A DNA stretch of 64,000 nt, taken from NCBI GenBank assembly GCA_903917565.1, contig CAIXBB010000040.1, positions 1-64,000 of the forward strand. Direction: 5' to 3'. Positions 55,772 to 64,000 of the stretch are shown in pieces; position 1 is the stretch's first letter, and the number at the start of each line of letters is the position of its first letter. The translations under genes were made by a program, and so were the position numbers. The notes below the pieces were generated by a model, which did not search any database, had not been told where the DNA came from, and saw only the letters and a list, made by a program, of their open reading frames with translations. Origin of the DNA: an uncultured cyanobacterium. GTDB lineage: Bacteria; Cyanobacteriota; Cyanobacteriia; PCC-6307; Cyanobiaceae.

Positions 55772-56489
55772 CGATGCGCTGGAACAGATAGCCAGTGCCC
55801 CGTGCTGTGAGGATCAGCTCGGGGTTGGCTGGATCATCCTCCAGTTTGGAGCGCAGCCGCGAGATGTGGACATCCACCACGCGGGTGTCCACGTGACGCT
55901 CGGGGGTGTAGCCCCACACCTCCTTGAGGATCTCGCCCCGGCTGAAGGGTTCGCCGGAGCGGCTCACCAGCAGCTCCAGCAGGCTGAATTCCATTCCGGT
56001 GAGACGGATGCGCTCGTCGCCCCGGTACACCTGCCGCTTGTTGGTGTCGATGCGGAGGTCGCCCACCTGGATCACGCCGGAATTGGGAATCCCGGCGCCG
56101 GGGTCCTTCTCGACCCTTCGCAGCACGCAGCGGATGCGGGCCTCCAGTTCCTTGGGGCTGAAGGGCTTGACGACGTAGTCGTCGGCCCCGAGCTCAAGGC
56201 CCGTGATGCGGTCCGCCACGTCGCCCAGGGCGGTGAGCATCACGATCGGCACGTCGGATTCCTTGCGCAGCTCCTGGCAGACGCCGTAGCCGTCAAGTTT
56301 GGGCATCATCACGTCGAGGACCACCAGGTCCGGCAGGACGCGGTGGAACGCCTCGATGGCCTCCTCGCCATCGCAGGCGGTGACGACCTGATAGCCGATC
56401 ATCGAGAGCCGGGTCTCAAGGATCCGGCGGATGCTGGCCTCGTCATCGACGACCAGAATGGTTTCTTTGGCGGTGGGGGAGGCCGTCAT
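55743..56489 (-). CDS. rpaB: Response regulator RpaB (OmpR family)
   Basis: RpaB acts with the sensor NblS in control of high-light and photosystem genes. The 248-residue protein has a receiver (ILVVDDEASIRRILETRLSM, phospho-acceptor Asp59, Lys in VVKPFSPKELEAR) and a winged-helix DNA-binding domain (LTGMEFSLLELLVSRSGEPF, VVDVHISRLRSKLE). ATG 56489 matches the family start. It diverges from radA and leads, with overlap, into plsX. Confidence 0.95.
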   Translation of the reverse strand: MTASPTAKETILVVDDEASIRRILETRLSMIGYQVVTACDGEEAIEAFHRVLPDLVVLDVMMPKLDGYGVCQELRKESDVPIVMLTALGDVADRITGLELGADDYVVKPFSPKELEARIRCVLRRVEKDPGAGIPNSGVIQVGDLRIDTNKRQVYRGDERIRLTGMEFSLLELLVSRSGEPFSRGEILKEVWGYTPERHVDTRVVDVHISRLRSKLEDDPANPELILTARGTGYLFQRIVEPVATEGS

Positions 56490-56590
56490 TGCGGCGCGGA
56501 GAATGCAAGACGGTTCCGACCCACTGAACCGGCCGGAAGGTCGCGAATTGACCGAACGCCACCTTTCTTCATACACCCCGCCCGCTTCCC

Positions 56591-58024
56591 TTGGCCCGTC
56601 CCGGTTCTTCGTTCGTCTGCCAGGCCTGCGGGGCCAGGACGCGGCAGTTCTTCGGCCGCTGCGCCGGCTGCGGTGGCTGGAACACGCTGGTGGAGCAGAG
56701 CGAGCCAAGCGGGGACAACCGCCGGCGCCGGCCGGTGGCCGCCAGCACCGATCCGGCGCCGGGCCGTCCCCGCCGTTCCGAACCGATCCAGGCCGTGGGA
56801 GACCTGCCCCTCCAACGCCTGGCCAGCGGCTACGGCGAGTTGGACCGGGTGCTGGGGGGCGGCCTGGTGCCCGGTTCGCTGGTGCTCCTGGGAGGTGATC
56901 CCGGCATCGGCAAGAGCACCCTGCTGCTGCAGAGCGCCCGGGCCATGGCCTCCCGGGCCGTGGTGCTCTATGTGAGCGCGGAGGAGTCGGCCCAGCAGGT
57001 GAAGCTGCGCTGGCGGCGCCTGGCCGAGGACGCCCCCGGCGTGACGGCAGAGGCTGGCGATGGTGAGGGTCTGCGCCTGCTGGCCGAGACCGACCTGGAG
57101 CTGGTGCTGCAGGAGCTCGAAACCCTGCGCCCCCAGGTGGCGATCATCGACAGCATCCAGGCCCTCCACGACGCCGAACTGGGCAGCGCCCCCGGCTCGG
57201 TGGCCCAGGTGCGGGACTGTGCCGCCGCCCTGCAGCGCATCGCCAAACGCCAGCACACCGCCCTGGTGCTGGTAGGGCACGTCACCAAGGAGGGCATGCT
57301 GGCTGGCCCCAAGGTGCTCGAGCACCTGGTGGATGCGGTGCTCACCTTCGAAGGGGACCGCTTCGCCAGCCACCGGCTGCTGCGGGCCGTCAAGAACCGC
57401 TTCGGCGCCACCCACGAGCTGGGGGTGTTCGAGATGCAGGGCGCCGGGCTGGTGGAGGTCAGCAACCCCAGCGAGCTGTTCCTGGCCGGGGATGGTCCCA
57501 GCCCCGGCACCGCCACGATCGTGGCCTGTGAGGGCACCCGTTCGCTGCTGGTGGAGATCCAGGCCCTGGTCAGCCCCACCAGCTATGCCAGCCCGCGGCG
57601 CACCGCCACCGGCATCGGCACCAACCGCCTGCACCAGATCCTGGCGGTGCTGGAGAAGCACATGGGCCTGCCCCTCTCCCGCTTCGACTGCTATCTGGCG
57701 GTGGCGGGCGGCCTCGAAGTGGAGGAGCCGGCGGCGGATCTGGGGGTGGCGGCCGCCGTGGTGGCCAGTTACCGCGACCTGACCCTGCCGGCGGGCACCG
57801 TGCTGCTGGGGGAACTGGGCCTGGGCGGCCAGCTGCGGCCCGTTGGGCAATTGGAGCTGCGCCTCCAGGAGGCGGCGCGGCTGGGGTTCGTTCGGGCCGT
57901 GGTGCCCCGCGGCAGCGCCCTGGGGCCGGTGGCGGCCGGCCTGGGCCTGCAGCTGCTGGAGGCGGCCACGGTGGCCGAGGCCCTGGTGGCCGGCCTGGGC
58001 GTCAACCCCGCCGACGGGGACTGA
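56591..58024 (+). CDS. radA: DNA repair protein RadA
   Basis: Branch-migration helicase for recombination. 477 residues: zinc finger with Cys10, 13, 24 and 27; RecA-like Walker A GGDPGIGKST; the RadA-specific KNRFGATHELGVF; and a Lon-like C-terminal domain (DCYLAVAGGLEVEEPAADLGVAAA, split across a turn). The start is TTG 56591. It converges with ycf3 with 11 bases between. Confidence 0.95.
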   Translation: MARPGSSFVCQACGARTRQFFGRCAGCGGWNTLVEQSEPSGDNRRRRPVAASTDPAPGRPRRSEPIQAVGDLPLQRLASGYGELDRVLGGGLVPGSLVLLGGDPGIGKSTLLLQSARAMASRAVVLYVSAEESAQQVKLRWRRLAEDAPGVTAEAGDGEGLRLLAETDLELVLQELETLRPQVAIIDSIQALHDAELGSAPGSVAQVRDCAAALQRIAKRQHTALVLVGHVTKEGMLAGPKVLEHLVDAVLTFEGDRFASHRLLRAVKNRFGATHELGVFEMQGAGLVEVSNPSELFLAGDGPSPGTATIVACEGTRSLLVEIQALVSPTSYASPRRTATGIGTNRLHQILAVLEKHMGLPLSRFDCYLAVAGGLEVEEPAADLGVAAAVVASYRDLTLPAGTVLLGELGLGGQLRPVGQLELRLQEAARLGFVRAVVPRGSALGPVAAGLGLQLLEAATVAEALVAGLGVNPADGD

Positions 58025-58035
58025 GCCCGGGGATC

Positions 58036-58557
58036 TCAGAAGTACACGTCGACATTGCTGCGCCCGGAGGACTTGAGCCAGTTCTCGATGTCCAGGTAAC
58101 CGCCCGGGTAGAGCCGGACCGCCTTGGTCCAGTGGGCGGCCGCCTCGTCGAACCAGCGGTCGGCGGCGTCCTGGTCGCCGGTCTCCTCGGCCAGCCGGCC
58201 CCACTTCTCGTAGATCAGCCCCATGTTCTTGAGGCAGGAGGGGGAGTTGCCGTTGGCGTCCAGCGACTGGCGGTAGAAGTCGAGGGCCTTGTCCTCCTCG
58301 CCATTGCTCATGAAGATGATCGCCATGTTCTTGAGGATCTCGCCCCGGTCGATGCTGTTCTCCTCGAGTCTCAGGGCCTCTGCATAGTTTTCGAGGGCCT
58401 CGGCGTAGTCGCCGTCGTTCTGGGCCGACAGACCATCGCGGTAATAGACGTAGGCCTCCTTCGCCTTGGGATCGATCGGCAGCAGCTTGACGATCAGGTC
58501 GGCCATGACCGTGAAGCTCTTGTCGATGAAGTTGTCGTTGCGCTGCGAGCGGGGCAA
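58036..58557 (-). CDS. ycf3: Photosystem I assembly protein Ycf3
   Basis: Chaperone for PsaA/PsaB assembly. 173 residues, the usual length, starting at TTG 58557 with [23 protein letters not shown] repeats follow ([63 protein letters not shown]). The family start fixes the TTG choice; the frame is open far upstream without similarity. Confidence 0.95.
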   Translation of the reverse strand: MPRSQRNDNFIDKSFTVMADLIVKLLPIDPKAKEAYVYYRDGLSAQNDGDYAEALENYAEALRLEENSIDRGEILKNMAIIFMSNGEEDKALDFYRQSLDANGNSPSCLKNMGLIYEKWGRLAEETGDQDAADRWFDEAAAHWTKAVRLYPGGYLDIENWLKSSGRSNVDVYF

Positions 58558-58692
58558 GGGTCGGGATCCGGATCGTGCCCCCATCCTGCCTCGGGCGGCC
58601 CGGGCTAGGGCCATCGTGGCTTTGGCGAGGGCGAAAGGGTGGCGGCTCCCTAGCCTGGAACCCGGTCCGTTCCCGTCCCCGGCACCCCCTGT

Positions 58693-61089
58693 GTGAGCGC
58701 CACCCCCCCTGCCCTCTCCCCTGAGCCCCTGCTCCTCGATGTGGAGGGCATGAAGTGCGGTGGCTGCGTGCGTGCGGTGGAGCAGCGCCTGCTCCAGAGC
58801 GAGGGGGTGCGCCAGGCCAGCGTCAACCTGCTCACCCGCACGGCCTGGGTCGATCTGGAGCCCAGGGCCGACGGCCCCGATGGGGTCGCCGTGGACCCGG
58901 TGCCCGCCCTGCTGGGCAGCCTCGAGGGCCTGGGCTTCCAGGCCAGGCTGCGGTCCCAGGAGCTGGAGCCGGCCAGCCAGCGGCAGAGGCGCCAGTCTGA
59001 CCAGTGGTGGCGCCACTGGCGCCAACTTTTGGTGGCCCTGCTGCTGCTGCTCGTCTCCGGGCTGGGCCACCTGGTGGATGCGGGCCAGCTGGCCTGGCGC
59101 GGTCCGTGGCAGCTGCTGGGCAGCCCCTGGTTCCATGCCCTGGTGGCCACGCTCGCCCTGGCGGTTCCGGGCCGTCCGATCCTGATCCGGGGTGTGCGCT
59201 CGGCGCTGGCCGGGGTGCCTGGCATGGACAGCCTGGTGGGGCTGGGCGTGGCCAGTGCCTACCTCTCCAGCCTGGTGGGCTGGCTGTGGCCGGCGAGTGG
59301 CTGGCCCTGCTACTTCAACGAGCCGGTGATGCTGCTGGGCTTCGTTCTCACCGGTCGCTTCCTCGAAGAACGGGCTCGCTTCCGCACCGGCCAGGCCATC
59401 GAGGAACTCAGCGCCCTGCAGCCCGACCATGCCCTGCTGCTGCTGGGCGACGGTCCCCCTCGCCAGGTCCGGGTGGGCGGGCTGCGGCCGGGGGACCGGC
59501 TGCGCCTGCTGCCGGGCGACCGGGTGCCGGTCGATGGGGTGGTGCTGGAGGGCTGCTCAAGCGTGGATGCCTCCAGCCTCACCGGCGAACCCCTGCCGCG
59601 CTCCGCGGGGCCGGGCAGTGAGCTGGCCGCCGGCCTGCTCAATCTGGAGGGTTCCCTGGTGCTGGAGGTGCAGCGCAGCGGTGCCGAGAGCGCCATCGCC
59701 CGCATCGTGCAAATGGTGGAGCGGGCCCAGGCCCGCAAGGCCCCGATCCAGGGCCTGGCGGACCGGGTCGCCGGCCGCTTCACCCTGGTGGTCCTGGCCC
59801 TGGCATTGGCCACACTCCTGTTCTGGTGGTTGTGGGGCAGCCAGCACTGGCCCGAGGTGCTGCTCACGGCCGCTGATCCCGGCCATGGAGCCCATGGCCA
59901 TGGGGGTGCCGCCAGCCCCGCCACGCCCTTCAGCCTGGGGCTGCAGCTGGCCATCGCCGTGCTGGTGGTGGCCTGTCCCTGCGCCCTGGGTCTGGCGACG
60001 CCGACGGCGATCACCGTGGGCTCCGGCCTGGCGGCCCGCTCGGGCCTGCTGTTCCGGGGCGGCGACGCCATCGAGACCGCCTCCCGGCTGGAGGCGGTGC
60101 TGTTCGACAAGACCGGCACCCTCACCGTCGGCCGGCCCCTGGTGACGGCTGTCCGGGTCATTGGAGCGGCGGCGGGGAGCCCGGCGGAGGCGGACCAGGC
60201 CCAGCGGGTGGTGCAGCTGGCCGCCAGCCTTGAGCAGCACAGCCGCCATCCCCTGGCCCACGCCGTGCTGCAGCAGGCCCAGTGCCAGCACCTGCCCCTG
60301 CTACCCGTCGCTGAGGCCCTGGCCCTCCCCGGGGAAGGGGTGCAGGGCCTGGTGGAAGGCTGCGGGCTGGTGCAGGTGGGCCGGCTGGCCTGGCTGGGCC
60401 ACACCGGCGTGGCGGTGGAACCCGGCCTTGAGGCCCTCCAGCAGGACCTGGAGGCCGATGGCGCCAGCCTGCTGGCGGTGGCCAGCGACGGACAGCTGCT
60501 GGGGCTCCTGGCCGTGGAGGACCAGCCCCGCGCCGATGCCGCCGCCACCCTGGCCCGGCTGCGGCAGCAGGGGCTGCGGCTCGGGCTGCTCAGCGGGGAT
60601 CGGCGGGCCAGCGTCGAGGAGCTGGGCCGCCGGCTCGGGCTGCGGCAGGAGGAGCTGGCCTGGGAACTGCGGCCCGAGCAGAAACTGGAACGGCTCCTGC
60701 TGGCCCATCGCCAGGGGGCCGTGGCGATGGTGGGGGATGGGGTCAACGACGCGCCCGCCCTCGCCGCCGCCGATCTCGGTATCGCCGTCGGAACGGGCAC
60801 CCAGATCGCCCAGGAGAGTGCGGCGCTGGTGGTGATGGGCGAGGAGCTCGACGGCATCGTTCAGGCCCTGGAGATCGCCAGACGCACCATGGCCAAGGTC
60901 CGCCAGAACCTGGTCTGGGCCTTCGGCTACAACCTGATCGTCCTGCCGATCGCCGCCGGTGTGCTGCTGCCGGGCTTCGGTCTGCGCCTCTCGCCCGAGC
61001 TGGCGGCCCTGCTGATGGCCTTCAGTTCGATCACGGTGGTCGGCAATGCCCTGCTGCTGCAGAACAGCCCGAAGGATCGGCCGTCATGA
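58693..61089 (+). CDS. Copper-type P1B ATPase (CtaA/PacS group)
   Basis: 798 residues. The N-terminal metal-binding domain has GMKCGGC (Cys22, Cys25). Eight membrane helices include the CPC motif (about 427-429). Phosphorylation site DKTGTLT is near 472 and the hinge [12 protein letters not shown] near 680. A His/Gly-rich loop (GHGAHGHGG, about 397-405) before the CPC helix may bind metal. The CPC group indicates Cu(I). In cyanobacteria CtaA and PacS deliver copper to plastocyanin and cytochrome oxidase. Which of the two this is cannot be decided here. The start is GTG 58693, divergent from ycf3. It overlaps tmk by four bases. Confidence 0.9.
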   Translation: MSATPPALSPEPLLLDVEGMKCGGCVRAVEQRLLQSEGVRQASVNLLTRTAWVDLEPRADGPDGVAVDPVPALLGSLEGLGFQARLRSQELEPASQRQRRQSDQWWRHWRQLLVALLLLLVSGLGHLVDAGQLAWRGPWQLLGSPWFHALVATLALAVPGRPILIRGVRSALAGVPGMDSLVGLGVASAYLSSLVGWLWPASGWPCYFNEPVMLLGFVLTGRFLEERARFRTGQAIEELSALQPDHALLLLGDGPPRQVRVGGLRPGDRLRLLPGDRVPVDGVVLEGCSSVDASSLTGEPLPRSAGPGSELAAGLLNLEGSLVLEVQRSGAESAIARIVQMVERAQARKAPIQGLADRVAGRFTLVVLALALATLLFWWLWGSQHWPEVLLTAADPGHGAHGHGGAASPATPFSLGLQLAIAVLVVACPCALGLATPTAITVGSGLAARSGLLFRGGDAIETASRLEAVLFDKTGTLTVGRPLVTAVRVIGAAAGSPAEADQAQRVVQLAASLEQHSRHPLAHAVLQQAQCQHLPLLPVAEALALPGEGVQGLVEGCGLVQVGRLAWLGHTGVAVEPGLEALQQDLEADGASLLAVASDGQLLGLLAVEDQPRADAAATLARLRQQGLRLGLLSGDRRASVEELGRRLGLRQEELAWELRPEQKLERLLLAHRQGAVAMVGDGVNDAPALAAADLGIAVGTGTQIAQESAALVVMGEELDGIVQALEIARRTMAKVRQNLVWAFGYNLIVLPIAAGVLLPGFGLRLSPELAALLMAFSSITVVGNALLLQNSPKDRPS

Positions 61090-61739
61090 GCGGACGCTTC
61101 CTGGTGCTGGAAGGCATCGACGGCTGCGGCAAGTCCACCCAGATCGACGCCCTGCGCGCCTGGCTGCCGGTCAGCGGCCTGATGGCTCAAGGCGCCCGTC
61201 TGGTGGTGACAAGGGAACCCGGCGGGACGGCCCTGGGTCAGGCCCTGCGTGCCCTGCTGTTGCGGCCGCCCGAGGGTGCCGCCCCCTGCAGCCTCAGCGA
61301 ACTGATGCTCTATGCCGCCGACCGGGCCCAGCACGTGGAGGAGTGCCTGCGTCCGGCCCTGGCTGCCGGCGACTGGGTGCTCAGCGATCGCTTCAGCGGC
61401 TCCACCGCCGCCTACCAGGGGTATGGCCGCGGCCTTCCCCTGACAACGATCTTCCAGCTCGAGGCGCTGGCCACCGGTGGCCTGGCGCCCGATCTCACCC
61501 TCTGGCTCGACCTCCCCCTGGCCGGATCCCTGCGCCGCCGCGGCGATCGGCCCGCCGACCGGATCGAGGCCGCAGGGGAGGCCTTCCTGCAGCGGGTCAG
61601 CGACGGCTTCGCCACCCTGGCCCGCCAGAGGGACTGGCAGCGGGTCGAGGCCGGCTTGCCCAGGGAGGAGGTCACGGACCTCTGCCGCTCCCTGATCACA
61701 CAACACCTGGGCGCCCCCGGGGGAGGTGGCCATGGCTGA
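61086..61739 (+). CDS. tmk: Thymidylate kinase
   Basis: Phosphorylates dTMP to dTDP. 217 residues with P-loop EGIDGCGKST (9-18), substrate motif VTREPGGTALG, DRFSGSTAAYQGYGRGL and DLTLWLDLP. The ATG overlaps the ATPase gene stop. It ends inside the start of holB. Confidence 0.94.
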   Translation: MSGRFLVLEGIDGCGKSTQIDALRAWLPVSGLMAQGARLVVTREPGGTALGQALRALLLRPPEGAAPCSLSELMLYAADRAQHVEECLRPALAAGDWVLSDRFSGSTAAYQGYGRGLPLTTIFQLEALATGGLAPDLTLWLDLPLAGSLRRRGDRPADRIEAAGEAFLQRVSDGFATLARQRDWQRVEAGLPREEVTDLCRSLITQHLGAPGGGGHG

Positions 61740-62691
61740 GCTGTTCGCCGACCTGGTCGGCCAGCCGCAGGCGGTGACGCTGTTGACGGCCGCCCTCGAA
61801 CGCCGGCGGCTGGCGCCGGCCTATCTGTTCGTGGGGGCCGATGGGGTGGGCCGCCGGCTGGCGGCCCTGCGACTGCTGGAGGGGGTGCTGGCCGGTGGAT
61901 CCGCGGGATCGGTGCCGTTGCGGCGTCGCCTGGCGGAGGGCAACCACCCCGACCTGCTCTGGGTCGAGCCCACCTACCTGCACCAGGGCCGGCTGGTGAA
62001 GGCCTCCGAGGCCGAGGCCCTGGGGATCAGTCGCCGCAGCCCCCCCCAGCTGCGCCTGGAGCAGGTGCGGGAGGTGACCCGTTTCCTGGCCCGCCGCCCG
62101 GTGGAGGGGGTCCGCTCCCTGGTGGTGCTGGAGACCGTCGAAGCGATGGCCGAAGCGGCCGCCAATGCCCTGCTCAAGACCCTCGAGGAGCCCGGCCATG
62201 GTCTGCTGGTCCTGATCACGGCGACGCCGGATCGGCTGTTGAGCACCATTCGTTCCCGTTGCCAGACCATTCCCTTCGCGCGCCTGCCCCCTGCCCTGGT
62301 GCGCCAGGTGCTGGAAAGCCTGCCGGTGGCGGATGGGGAATCGGAGGGGCCCTTGGCGGATCCGCCCGAATTGCTCGAACTGGCCGCCGGCTCCCCCGGG
62401 GCCCTGCTGCGCCACCGGCGGGTATGGCACGGTCTGCCGGAGGGGATGGCGGAACGGCTGCTGGCCCTGGGCCGGGAGCCGATCGAGGCCCTTGGCCTCG
62501 CCCGGGACGTCAGCGAGGCCCTCGACGGCGAACAGCAACTCTGGTTGCTCGACTGGTGGCAGCTGCACCTCTGGCGTCAGCGCCTGGAGCCGGCGCCGCT
62601 GCGGCGCCTCGATCAGTTGCGCAGCCATCTGCTGGCCTACGTGCAGCCGCGGCTGGCCTGGGAAGTGGCCCTGCTCGATCTGGGCCGGTGA
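61732..62691 (+). CDS. holB: DNA polymerase III delta' subunit
   Basis: Clamp-loader subunit, about 319 residues. LFADLVGQPQAVTLL is the usual start. LFVGADGVGRR stands at the P-loop position but is altered, as expected of a non-ATP-binding delta'. ANALLKTLEEPGHGLLVLIT and STIRSRCQTIPF (sensor 1 and SRC motif) follow. ATG 61732 has a strong GGGGGAGG site; GTG 61726 is six bases earlier. The tmk-holB order is common. Confidence 0.9.
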   Translation: MAELFADLVGQPQAVTLLTAALERRRLAPAYLFVGADGVGRRLAALRLLEGVLAGGSAGSVPLRRRLAEGNHPDLLWVEPTYLHQGRLVKASEAEALGISRRSPPQLRLEQVREVTRFLARRPVEGVRSLVVLETVEAMAEAAANALLKTLEEPGHGLLVLITATPDRLLSTIRSRCQTIPFARLPPALVRQVLESLPVADGESEGPLADPPELLELAAGSPGALLRHRRVWHGLPEGMAERLLALGREPIEALGLARDVSEALDGEQQLWLLDWWQLHLWRQRLEPAPLRRLDQLRSHLLAYVQPRLAWEVALLDLGR

Positions 62692-62716
62692 GAAGCAGTC
62701 GGTGAGGGGGCAGACA

Positions 62717-62739
62717 GGTGCCGCTCAGCAGGCGGCGCC
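62717..62739 (+). terminator. GC-rich hairpin after holB, possible terminator, in a 270-base gap
   Basis: An 8-bp stem (GGTGCCGC and GCGGCGCC, one G-U pair) with a 7-base loop begins 26 bases after the holB stop. No T run follows, so intrinsic termination is uncertain. The rest of the gap (62692-62961) between holB and the convergent rpaA holds no gene that I can support. Confidence 0.35.
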
Positions 62740-62961
62740 TGCACCGCGTTCACCAGCCGCGGCAGCATGTTCCCCATTCTCCTCAGGAGCTGCACCCGCT
62801 CGGACGGGTGATGTTCCGGGCCGAGGTGAGCGGGACGTCGGCCTTGCGGGCAAGAAGACCTGGCACTGCCTGGCGGCCCTTCCAGGCAACGTCTGCAAGT
62901 GAAGGAACGTGTTGTCAGTGCACGGGAGGGGTGTGTTCAGAGGGAGCGGCTGGTGGAGAAA

Positions 62962-63753
62962 TCAGCCGGCTTCGTTGGTCTTGAGGGAGGCCTCCAGCCT
63001 GGCCTGCCTGGCGTCATGGACGATGCTGGCGAGGGGTTCCATCTGATCGTTGGCGGGGAGTTCGAGGCAGTAGCCCGCGCCGTAGACGGTTTTGATGAAA
63101 CGGGGCTTGCGGGGGTCGGGTTCGAGCTTGGTGCGGAGGTGGCGGATGTGGACCCGGATGGTTTCGATGTCGTCGTCCGGCTCATAGCCCCAGACCTCCT
63201 TGAGGATGAGGGAGGGAGCGACGGTCTGGCCGTGGCGCTGGAGGAGGCAGTGGAGGAGTTCGAACTCGGTGTGTGTGAGGCGTACGGGGGCATCGAACCA
63301 GATGGCCTCGAAGCGTTCGGGGACGAGGGTGAGGGAGCTGAAGCTGAGGATCTCGTTGTGCTTGGTGGAGAGGGGAGCCCGCTCGCTGCGTCGCAGGAGG
63401 GCCTTGACCCTCACCATGAGCTCCTCGAGATCGAAGGGCTTGGTGAGGTAGTCATCGGCGCCTGAATTGAACCCGCTGACCTTGTCCTTGGTGCTGCCGA
63501 GGGCGGTGAGCATGAGGATGGGGATCTTGGCCGTGCGCTCGTCGCGTCGGAGGCGCTGACAGAGGGTGAGACCGTCGACCTTGGGAAGCATCAGGTCGAG
63601 GAGGATGACGTCGGGGCTGTACTGAACGGCAAGGGCCTGGCCCTTGATGCCGTCCTCGGCGCGCTGAACGTCGAAGCCCCCGTGCTCGAGATGGCCGGCG
63701 ACCAGATCGCGCATGTCGCCGTCATCTTCAATGAGCAGAATGGAGGGCTTCAT
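62962..63753 (-). CDS. rpaA: Response regulator RpaA (OmpR family), circadian output
   Basis: RpaA is phosphorylated through SasA/KaiC and drives circadian gene expression. 263 residues. The receiver has phospho-acceptor Asp53 and [20 protein letters not shown]. The winged helix has [22 protein letters not shown], then [21 protein letters not shown] and [15 protein letters not shown], a pattern specific to RpaA. ATG 63753 is the family start. The last 30 residues ([20 protein letters not shown]) are not conserved with model RpaA as I recall it. It lies just downstream of the tRNA-Asn gene on the same strand. Confidence 0.93.
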   Translation of the reverse strand: MKPSILLIEDDGDMRDLVAGHLEHGGFDVQRAEDGIKGQALAVQYSPDVILLDLMLPKVDGLTLCQRLRRDERTAKIPILMLTALGSTKDKVSGFNSGADDYLTKPFDLEELMVRVKALLRRSERAPLSTKHNEILSFSSLTLVPERFEAIWFDAPVRLTHTEFELLHCLLQRHGQTVAPSLILKEVWGYEPDDDIETIRVHIRHLRTKLEPDPRKPRFIKTVYGAGYCLELPANDQMEPLASIVHDARQARLEASLKTNEAG

Positions 63754-63923
63754 GGGTGGCGTCGTGCCGTCGGGGGTGCTTCTGGAGGGAGCACAGGTCA
63801 CGGGAGACTACATTTTCGCCGTTTCCACCGACCCGTGCAGGGATCGGGCGAATCCTTCCCAGAAGGCTGAAACAGCCGGCCTTCGCAAGCGGCAGGACGA
63901 CAGGAATCGGGCTGATGAGCAAA

Positions 63924-63995
63924 CTCCCCGGGCGGGATTCGAACCTGCGACCAATCGGTTAACAGCCGACCGCTCTACCACTGAGCTACCGAGGA
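63924..63995 (-). tRNA. tRNA-Asn (GTT)
   Basis: The 72-base cloverleaf on the minus strand: acceptor TCCTCGG paired with CCGGGGA, D arm GCTC-AGTGGTA-GAGC, anticodon loop CTGTTAA with GTT, T arm GGTTCGAATCC and discriminator G. The following bases are TTT, so CCA is not encoded and must be added. Confidence 0.95.
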
Positions 63996-64000
63996 AAACA

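Noticed and set aside
58558-59430. A long N-terminal extension of Ycf3
   Set aside because: Ycf3 has a fixed family start and 173-residue length; the extension is antisense to the copper ATPase gene.
61732-62691. holB as decayed because its P-loop is altered
   Set aside because: Delta' subunits normally do not bind ATP, so the change is expected.

Overview
The window is about 64 kb of a GC-rich chromosome from an oxygenic picocyanobacterium, most like Cyanobium or freshwater Synechococcus. The evidence is the gene content: NDH-1 genes (ndhA-I-G-E, ndhD, ndhF, ndhM), the LysR regulator RbcR, small LuxR regulator PedR, both OmpR-type regulators RpaA and RpaB, Ycf3, Ycf34 and the crtP-crtB carotenoid pair. 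Genes are tightly packed with many 1-4 nt start/stop overlaps. The species is an inference from recall of gene order.

Layout. 1-11.3 kb is an accessory exoprotein region: a giant RTX/VCBS adhesin running off the left edge, an outer-membrane TpsB transporter, a DUF928 protein, and a two-partner-secretion exoprotein ending in a caspase-like CHAT domain. Each of the three large genes is split by one frameshift, the TpsB one exactly at a C10 tract. 11.3-24.9 kb is housekeeping: an Anbu-type peptidase, hrcA, a rhodanese, sixA, gltA, ndhAIGE, nadK, a CYTH protein, pedR, metF, a nucleotidyl-sugar transferase and scpA. 25-34.7 kb is photosynthesis and carotenoid genes: ndhD, ndhF, an NnrU protein (zeta-carotene isomerase candidate), rbcR, ndhM, crtP and crtB.

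34.7-48.2 kb is a second accessory region. A TolC gene is translationally coupled to crtB. It is followed by a Cache-HAMP receptor without an output domain, divergent from a MinD/ParA-like ATPase. Next is a coupled operon of a PaO-like Rieske oxygenase, a DevB-DevC-DevA exporter and a pheophytinase-like hydrolase. An MFS transporter, two more Rieske oxygenases and a membrane-anchored cyclic-nucleotide-binding protein follow. Rieske oxygenase plus pheophytinase-like hydrolase resembles the plant chlorophyll-breakdown pair PAO/PPH. My leading candidate for an undescribed system is therefore a pigment-derived (chlorophyll or carotenoid) tailoring and export cluster.

48.2-64 kb is housekeeping again: an RRM protein, CCA-adding enzyme, ycf34, tsaB, an rpaB-plsX-fabH-fabD-plsC train joining a light-stress regulator to fatty acid and phospholipid synthesis, radA, ycf3, a copper P-type ATPase, tmk, holB, rpaA and tRNA-Asn. 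No rRNA, insertion sequence, integrase or CRISPR array was seen.
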